The position numbers and the translations under genes were made by a program. Below, one piece after another: positions 22,736-27,509 of a stretch of DNA of 27,509 nucleotides. Source of the DNA: Duncaniella sp. (lineage in GTDB: Bacteria > Bacteroidota > Bacteroidia > Bacteroidales > Muribaculaceae). Within the stretch, counting starts at the first letter, position 1, and the number at the start of each line of letters is the position of its first letter. Location: the NCBI GenBank assembly GCA_029052375.1, contig JAIDJD010000357.1, positions 1 to 27,509 on the forward strand, written 5' to 3'. A model generated the notes under the pieces. The model did not search any database. It worked only from the letters and a program-made list of their open reading frames with translations, and was not told where the DNA came from.

Positions 22736-23353
22736 ATGAACAACGACCAGATTAAGGTGATGTTCGCAACGGAAGAGCATACCAAGTATGCCCAACGGAT
22801 AGTGGACCTCATCTATGAGTCGGCCCTCCAGCGCGGGACAGGCATCGCACGCCGCTCTCCCGAGTACATAGCCCAGAAAATCCGGGGCGGGAAGGCCGTT
22901 GTGGCTCTCTGTGACGATCAGCTGATAGGATTCAGCTACATAGAGAGTTGGGAACACGGAGATTATGTGGCCACGTCGGGCCTGATTGTAGATCCGGAGT
23001 TCCGACGATTGGGCCTGGCGGCACGCATCAAGGCCAAGACATTCGATCTGGCCAGGCTCCGCTTCCCCTTTGCCAAGATTTTCTCCATCACTACGTCGCT
23101 CCCCGTCATGAAGCTCAACTCCCAGATGGGCTACAAGCCGGTGACATTCTCGGAGCTGACCACCGACGAGGAGTTCTGGGCAGGATGCAAGGGGTGTGTC
23201 AACTACGACATCCTCCAGCGCAACAACCGCCGTATGTGTCTCTGCACCGGAATGCTCTACGACCCCAAGGCACGCCTCGAGCGCCCCTCCAAGAGCCGCC
23301 CCTACATGATGTGGCTCACAGGCAAGGTGAAGTCTCTGCTCCACCTCAAGTAA
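22736..23353 (+). CDS. GNAT acetyltransferase, candidate N-acylglutamate synthase
   Basis: This 205-residue single-domain GNAT protein has the acyl-CoA pyrophosphate loop RRLGLAAR at 90-97 in the strand-turn position, preceded by GLIVDPEFR. As first gene of the arginine operon it is well placed to make the N-acylated glutamate that ArgB, ArgC, ArgD and ArgF' act on. No classical ArgA or ArgJ is visible. Because the operon's transcarbamylase is of the succinyl type, the acyl donor may be succinyl-CoA instead of acetyl-CoA. I recall that a Bacteroides thetaiotaomicron homologue at this place was linked to arginine synthesis by mutant fitness, but I cannot verify it here. The function is inferred from context plus fold. 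The ATG at 22736 follows the 22664-22671 promoter by 64 bases. Confidence 0.75.
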   Translation: MNNDQIKVMFATEEHTKYAQRIVDLIYESALQRGTGIARRSPEYIAQKIRGGKAVVALCDDQLIGFSYIESWEHGDYVATSGLIVDPEFRRLGLAARIKAKTFDLARLRFPFAKIFSITTSLPVMKLNSQMGYKPVTFSELTTDEEFWAGCKGCVNYDILQRNNRRMCLCTGMLYDPKARLERPSKSRPYMMWLTGKVKSLLHLK

Positions 23354-23453
23354 TACACACTTACACACCGCTCTTCAATTTTTTAAGTCTCAACATTTTA
23401 AGAAAAGTCCGGGCCGGCGGCCATGCCCCAGCCCGCACACCATATATATCGTC

Positions 23454-24662
23454 ATGGAAAAGAAAAAAGTAGTTCTGGCCTTCAGCGGAGGCCTCGACAC
23501 CTCGTTCGCAGCCAAGTATCTCTCCGAAGACCTCGGATATGAAGTCCACACCGCCATAGCCAACACCGGCGGCTTCTCGGCCGAGGAGCTCGAGCGCATC
23601 CGCGAGCGCGCCCTCGCCCTCGGCGCCGCATCTCACGCCACACTCGACGTCACAGACGACTACTACCGCCGCTCTATCCGCTACATGATAGCCGGCAATG
23701 TGCTCCGCAACGGCACATATCCCATCTCCGTATCCTCAGAGCGCATCTTCCAGGCCATCGCCATCATAGAGTATGCCAAGAAGATAGGCGCCGACGCCGT
23801 GGCCCACGGCTCGACAGGCGCCGGCAACGACCAGGTGCGCTTCGACCTCACCTTCCAGATACTCGCCCCCGAGATTGAAATCATCACCCCCACCCGAGAC
23901 ATGACCCTCACACGCGAGTACGAGATAGAGTACCTCAAGAAGCACGGCTTCGAGGCCGACTTCAAGAAGATGGAATACTCCATCAACAAGGGCCTGTGGG
24001 GCACATCCATAGGCGGCAAGGAGACTCTCCGCTCCGAGCAGACCCTCCCCGACTCGGCCTATCCCTCGCAGGTGACAGCCGAGGGCGAGGAAAAGATGAC
24101 CATCACCTTCGACAAGGGCGAGCCCGCGGCCGTAAACGGCAAGAGCTTTGACAACCCCGTCGACGCCATCCGCGAGGTGGAGCGCCTCGGGGCTCGCTAC
24201 GGCATAGGCCGCGATATGCACATCGGCGACACAATCATCGGCATCAAGGGCCGCGTAGGCTTCGAAGCCGCAGGCCCCGTGCTCATCATAGCCGCCCACA
24301 AGATGCTCGAGAAGCACACCCTCACCAAGTGGCAGCAGTACTGGAAAGACCAGATAGGCACATGGTACGGTATGTTCCTCCACGAGAGCCAGTATCTCGA
24401 CCCCGTGATGCGCGAGATGGAGGCATATCTCGAGACCTCCCAGCGCAACGTCAGCGGCACCGTAGAGGTGACACTCCGTCCTCTGGGCTACACACTTGTG
24501 GGCGTCGACACCCCCTTCGACCTGATGAAGACAGACTTCGGCGAATACGGCGAGGTCAACAAGGCATGGAGCGCCGACGACGTCAAGGGCTTCACCCGCA
24601 TCATGGCCAACCCCATGAAGATCTACCACAACGTCCAGATGCGCAACGGCAAGGAGGAGTAA
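23454..24662 (+). CDS. argG: Argininosuccinate synthase
   Basis: ArgG joins citrulline and aspartate with ATP to make argininosuccinate. The 402 residues have the PP-loop SGGLDTS at 11-17, TGGFSAEELERIRERA, and the substrate region AHGSTGAGNDQVRFDLTF. The C-terminal half contains the synthase-specific GVDTPFDLMK stretch. The start ATG at 23454 leaves 100 bases after the GNAT gene, and argC starts 4 bases after the argG stop. It acts after deacylation of the acyl-citrulline produced by argF', so the operon order is not the pathway order. No damage is visible. Confidence 0.96.
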   Translation: MEKKKVVLAFSGGLDTSFAAKYLSEDLGYEVHTAIANTGGFSAEELERIRERALALGAASHATLDVTDDYYRRSIRYMIAGNVLRNGTYPISVSSERIFQAIAIIEYAKKIGADAVAHGSTGAGNDQVRFDLTFQILAPEIEIITPTRDMTLTREYEIEYLKKHGFEADFKKMEYSINKGLWGTSIGGKETLRSEQTLPDSAYPSQVTAEGEEKMTITFDKGEPAAVNGKSFDNPVDAIREVERLGARYGIGRDMHIGDTIIGIKGRVGFEAAGPVLIIAAHKMLEKHTLTKWQQYWKDQIGTWYGMFLHESQYLDPVMREMEAYLETSQRNVSGTVEVTLRPLGYTLVGVDTPFDLMKTDFGEYGEVNKAWSADDVKGFTRIMANPMKIYHNVQMRNGKEE

Positions 24663-24666
24663 GGCC

Positions 24667-25632
24667 ATGATAAAAGCAGGAATCATAGGAGGCGCCGGCT
24701 ACACAGCCGGCGAGCTCCTGCGCATACTCATCAACCATCCCGGGGTGGAGATATCCTTCATACACTCCACCTCCAACGCCGGGGCTCCCGTCACAGATGT
24801 CCACGGGGGACTGATAGGCGAGACCGACCTTCGCTTTGCCGAGAGCTTCGACCTCGGAGCCATAGACGTGCTCTTCCTCTGCTCGGGCCACGGTTTCAGC
24901 CGCGGATTCCTCGCGGAGAACCCTCTGCCCGAAGGTGTCAGGGTGATAGACCTGGCCCAGGACTTCCGCGACGAGAGCGACGGATTTGTCTACGGACTCC
25001 CCGAAATCGCGCGCGAGCGCATCCGCGGGGCTGTCCGCCTGGCCAATCCCGGATGTTTCGCCACGGCCATACAGCTTGCGCTCCTCCCCCTGGCCGCAGA
25101 CGGCCGCCTCGGGGGCAGGGAGGTGTACGTCACAGGCATCACAGGCTCGACCGGAGCCGGCGTCAAGCCCGGGAGCACCACCCACTTCTCCTGGCGCACA
25201 GACAACCTGAGCGTCTACAAGCCCTTCACCCACCAGCACCTCGCCGAGATAGGCCGCACCCTCTCGGCGGCCGCCGGAGGCGAGGGCCCGAAGATTACAT
25301 TCGTGCCCATGCGCGGCGACTTTGCCCGAGGCATCTTCGTGACCGCCGTCATAGACTGCGGCCTCACAAAAGAGGAGGCCACGGAGCTGTATGAGAAGTT
25401 TTACGCCACAGCCGAGTTCACCCACGTGTCGCGCCGCCCCATAGACCTCAAGCAGGCCGTCAACACCAACAAGGCCATCATAGGCCTCGAGGCCCACGAG
25501 GGCAAGCTCCTCGTATCCTGTGCCATAGACAACCTGCTCAAAGGGGCCTCGGGCCAGGCCGTGCAGAACATGAACCTCATGTTCGGCCTCCCCGAGCGCA
25601 CAGGCCTCGCCCTCAAGCCCTCGGCATTCTGA
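24667..25632 (+). CDS. argC: N-acyl-gamma-glutamyl-phosphate reductase
   Basis: ArgC reduces N-acyl-glutamyl phosphate to the semialdehyde with NADPH. The 321 residues start with the dinucleotide motif GIIGGAGYTAGELLR (5-19), and the nucleophile is Cys130 in ANPGCFATA. Downstream GSTGAGVKPGSTTHFSW and the His-rich KPFTHQHLAEIGR are family hallmarks. The start is 4 bases after the argG stop. Whether the acyl group is acetyl or succinyl cannot be read from this protein. Confidence 0.95.
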   Translation: MIKAGIIGGAGYTAGELLRILINHPGVEISFIHSTSNAGAPVTDVHGGLIGETDLRFAESFDLGAIDVLFLCSGHGFSRGFLAENPLPEGVRVIDLAQDFRDESDGFVYGLPEIARERIRGAVRLANPGCFATAIQLALLPLAADGRLGGREVYVTGITGSTGAGVKPGSTTHFSWRTDNLSVYKPFTHQHLAEIGRTLSAAAGGEGPKITFVPMRGDFARGIFVTAVIDCGLTKEEATELYEKFYATAEFTHVSRRPIDLKQAVNTNKAIIGLEAHEGKLLVSCAIDNLLKGASGQAVQNMNLMFGLPERTGLALKPSAF

Positions 25633-25645
25633 CATCACTCTCACA

Positions 25646-25689
25646 GGCCTTATATGTCCTAAAAGCCTTACAACTGGGCCATATAAGCC
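25646..25689. repeat. Hairpin in the argC-argD gap
   Basis: CTTATATG at 25649-25656 pairs with CATATAAG at 25680-25687, with GG and CC continuing after a bulge. The 71-base gap is the longest within the argG-argF' part of the operon. It could be an RNA processing or attenuation element, but no T-run follows. Confidence 0.35.
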
Positions 25690-25703
25690 AACACCCAAGC
25701 ACT

Positions 25704-26858
25704 ATGCAACTATTCGACGTATACTCGCTATATGACATCGAGCCGGTCCGCGGCGAGGGCTCGTATGTATTCACCGCCGACGGCACTCGCTATCTCGACC
25801 TCTACGGAGGCCATGCCGTCATCTCGATAGGCCACGCCCATCCCGCATATGTCAAGGCCGTGGCCGACCAGGCCGCGCGCCTCGGCTTCTACTCCAACTC
25901 GGTGCAGAACTCGCTCCAGCAGGCCCTCGCCGACCGCCTCGGCAAAGCCTCGGGCTATGACAGCTACCAGCTCTTCCTCTGCAACTCGGGCGCCGAGGCC
26001 AACGAGAACGCCATGAAGCTCGCCTCGTTCGCCACAGGACGCTCCGAAATCCTCGCCTTCGACAAGGCTTTCCACGGACGCACCTCAGGCGCCGTCGCCG
26101 CCACAGACAATCCCAAGATACAGGCCCCCTTCAACGCCACAGACAATGTGACTTTCGCCCCGCTCAACGATCAGGAGGCCGTGACACGCCTGCTCGAAAC
26201 CAAGCGTTTCGCCGCCGTCATCATCGAGGGCATACAGGGCGTCGCAGGCATAAGGATGGTGGACGACGACTTCCTCCGAGACCTCGACCTGCTCTGCAAG
26301 AAGACAGGCTCGCTCCTCATCCTCGACGAGATACAGAGCGGATACGGACGCACGGGACACTTCTTCGCCCACCAGCACGCCGGCATACGCCCCGACATCA
26401 TCACCTGCGCCAAGGGGATAGCCAACGGCTTCCCGATGGGCGCCGTGCTCATCTCGCCGGACATCAAGCCCGCCAAGGGGATGCTCGGCACCACCTTCGG
26501 AGGCAACCACCTGGCCTGCGCGGCCGCCTCGGCTGTCCTCGACGTGATGGAAGAGGAAAACCTCGTGGCCAACGCCGCCGAGACCGGAGCCTACCTGCTC
26601 GAGCGCCTCGCCCGGCTCGCCGAAAGCTCTGACGAGATAACCGAGGTGCGCGGACGCGGCCTCATGATAGGCATCGAAATCAAGGGCGACGCCTCGGCCA
26701 TGCGCAAGAAGCTCCTCTTCGACCACCACATCTTCACCGGAGGCGCGGGGCTCCACACCGTCCGCCTGCTCCCCGCCCTCGGCATCACCAAAGCCCAGGC
26801 AGACACCTTCCTGGACGCATTCTCCTCACTAATCTCCACCTCAAACACTGAAAAATGA
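25704..26858 (+). CDS. argD: N-acylornithine aminotransferase
   Basis: ArgD is a class III pyridoxal-phosphate aminotransferase that makes N-acylornithine from the semialdehyde and glutamate. The 384 residues contain the phosphate-binding NSGAEANENAMKLA (94-107), Asp208 in LILDEIQSGYGRTG, and the Schiff-base Lys237 in TCAKGIANGFPMGA. TTFGGNHLACAA follows. Its stop overlaps the argF' start as ATGA. The acyl group, acetyl or succinyl, is undecided. Confidence 0.95.
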   Translation: MQLFDVYSLYDIEPVRGEGSYVFTADGTRYLDLYGGHAVISIGHAHPAYVKAVADQAARLGFYSNSVQNSLQQALADRLGKASGYDSYQLFLCNSGAEANENAMKLASFATGRSEILAFDKAFHGRTSGAVAATDNPKIQAPFNATDNVTFAPLNDQEAVTRLLETKRFAAVIIEGIQGVAGIRMVDDDFLRDLDLLCKKTGSLLILDEIQSGYGRTGHFFAHQHAGIRPDIITCAKGIANGFPMGAVLISPDIKPAKGMLGTTFGGNHLACAAASAVLDVMEEENLVANAAETGAYLLERLARLAESSDEITEVRGRGLMIGIEIKGDASAMRKKLLFDHHIFTGGAGLHTVRLLPALGITKAQADTFLDAFSSLISTSNTEK

Positions 26859-27466
26859 AACACTTCACCACCGTCAACGACATCGGCCCCCTCGACCTCG
26901 CCGTCAAGGAGGCCCTCGAGATAAAGAAAGACCGCTTTGCCCACACCGCGCTCGGCCGCAACCGCACACTGATGATGATATTCTTCAACTCCAGCCTGCG
27001 CACACGCCTCTCCACACAGAAGGCGGCCATGAACCTGGGCATGAACGTCATCGTGCTCGACGTCAATCAGGGTGCATGGAAGCTCGAGACCGAGCGCGGA
27101 GTAGTGATGGACGGCGACAAGGCCGAGCATCTCCTCGAGGCCATACCCGTCATGGGCAGCTACTGCGACATCATAGGCGTGCGCTCGTTCGCCGGCCTCA
27201 AAGACAAGGACGAGGACTATGAAGAGAGGGTCATCAGCCAGTTCATACGCTATTCGGGCCGCCCGGTGTTCTCGATGGAGGCCGCCACACGCCACCCCCT
27301 CCAGAGCTTCGCCGACCTCATCACCATCGAGGAGTTCAAGACCAAGGAGCGCCCCAAGGTGGTCATGACCTGGGCTCCCCACCCCCGCGCGCTCCCTCAG
27401 GCCGTCCCCAACTCCTTTGCCGAATGGATGAACGCCACGGACAACGACTTCGTCCTCACCCACCCC
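26855..27466 (+). CDS. argF': N-succinyl/acetyl-ornithine transcarbamylase, 3'-truncated at an adapter
   Basis: This is the acyl-ornithine transcarbamylase of Bacteroidetes, which carbamoylates N-succinyl- (or acetyl-) ornithine instead of free ornithine. The carbamoyl-phosphate motif SSLRTR is at 46-51, followed by the MEAATRHPLQSFADL region. At position 90 the B. fragilis succinyl enzyme has Pro and acetyl enzymes have Glu, from published structural work as I recall it. Here residue 90 is Ala (GDKA; codon 27122-27124). The genomic part stops at Pro204. Bases 27467 onward are adapter, so the last six residues and stop in the open frame are not real and about 110-120 residues are missing. The ATG overlaps argD by 4 bases. 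Confidence 0.9.
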
Positions 27467-27509
27467 CTGTCACGTATACACATCTGACGCTGCCGACGAT
27501 ATTACGCGG
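27467..27509 (+). other. Illumina Nextera transposase adapter at the contig end
   Basis: Bases 27467-27485 read CTGTCACGTATACACATCT, which is the reverse complement of the Tn5 mosaic end (CTGTCTCTTATACACATCT) with two mismatches. Bases 27486-27499 read GACGCTGCCGACGA, an exact match to the complement of the Nextera Read 1 adapter. The last ten bases fall where an i5 index would be; the first eight differ by one base from TCTTACGC, which from memory is the complement of index S517. This is library sequence, not genome. Confidence 0.95.

Noticed and set aside
27467..27487. Genuine C-terminus and stop of argF'
   Set aside because: The codons after Pro204 match a Nextera adapter and depart from the conserved protein family.

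Overview
The window looks like one short draft contig from a GC-rich member of the Bacteroidales, most likely Muribaculaceae-like. This is inferred from protein families, not a database search. The signs are Bacteroidetes-type promoter boxes (TAnnTTTG) before several genes, a coaX/outer-membrane-protein/lptC/CBS-transporter cluster, a C10 (streptopain-like) protease, a lipoprotein family I associate with Bacteroidales, a TonB-dependent receptor, a GH43 enzyme, and an arginine operon ending in an ornithine transcarbamylase homologue of the N-succinylornithine type. Both ends cut genes. The left end starts inside recG. The right end is not genomic: from about 27467 it reads as an Illumina Nextera transposase adapter, so the apparent stop of the last gene is an artefact.

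Layout. 1-1238 is the 3' part of recG (+). 1239-1868 has no convincing protein gene but holds strong hairpins and a consensus promoter pointing left. 1869-3179 (-) holds a CDP-alcohol phosphatidyltransferase followed by a GtrA-like membrane protein. 3338-7263 (-) is a compact cell-envelope run: coaX, an outer-membrane barrel protein, lptC and a CBS-domain transporter. 7340-8014 (-) is a FtsL/DivIC-like division protein and a small membrane protein. 8158-10960 (-) is a HEAT-like DNA alkylation repair homologue overlapping a TonB-dependent receptor. 11020-11160 (+) is a 46-residue single-span membrane protein. 11304-13118 (-) is a POT-family peptide transporter. 13269-16522 (-) is topA coupled to an RluA-type pseudouridine synthase by an ATGA overlap.

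A strand switch with outward promoters lies at 16523-16909. To its right everything reads +: a secreted C10 protease, a small lipoprotein, an HD-domain protein, a hairpin-rich region of about 370 bases, a GH43 glycosidase, and then the arginine operon GNAT-argG-argC-argD-argF' (22736 to the end). In that operon argC and argD make the acylated semialdehyde and acyl-ornithine, argF' carbamoylates it, and argG acts later on citrulline. The leading GNAT protein is a good candidate for the missing N-acylglutamate synthase.

I see no defence system, prophage, insertion sequence, CRISPR array, tRNA or rRNA. The items most worth a second look are the two structured non-coding regions (1239-1868 and 20405-20780), the alanine at the succinyl/acetyl specificity position of argF', and the adapter at the contig end.
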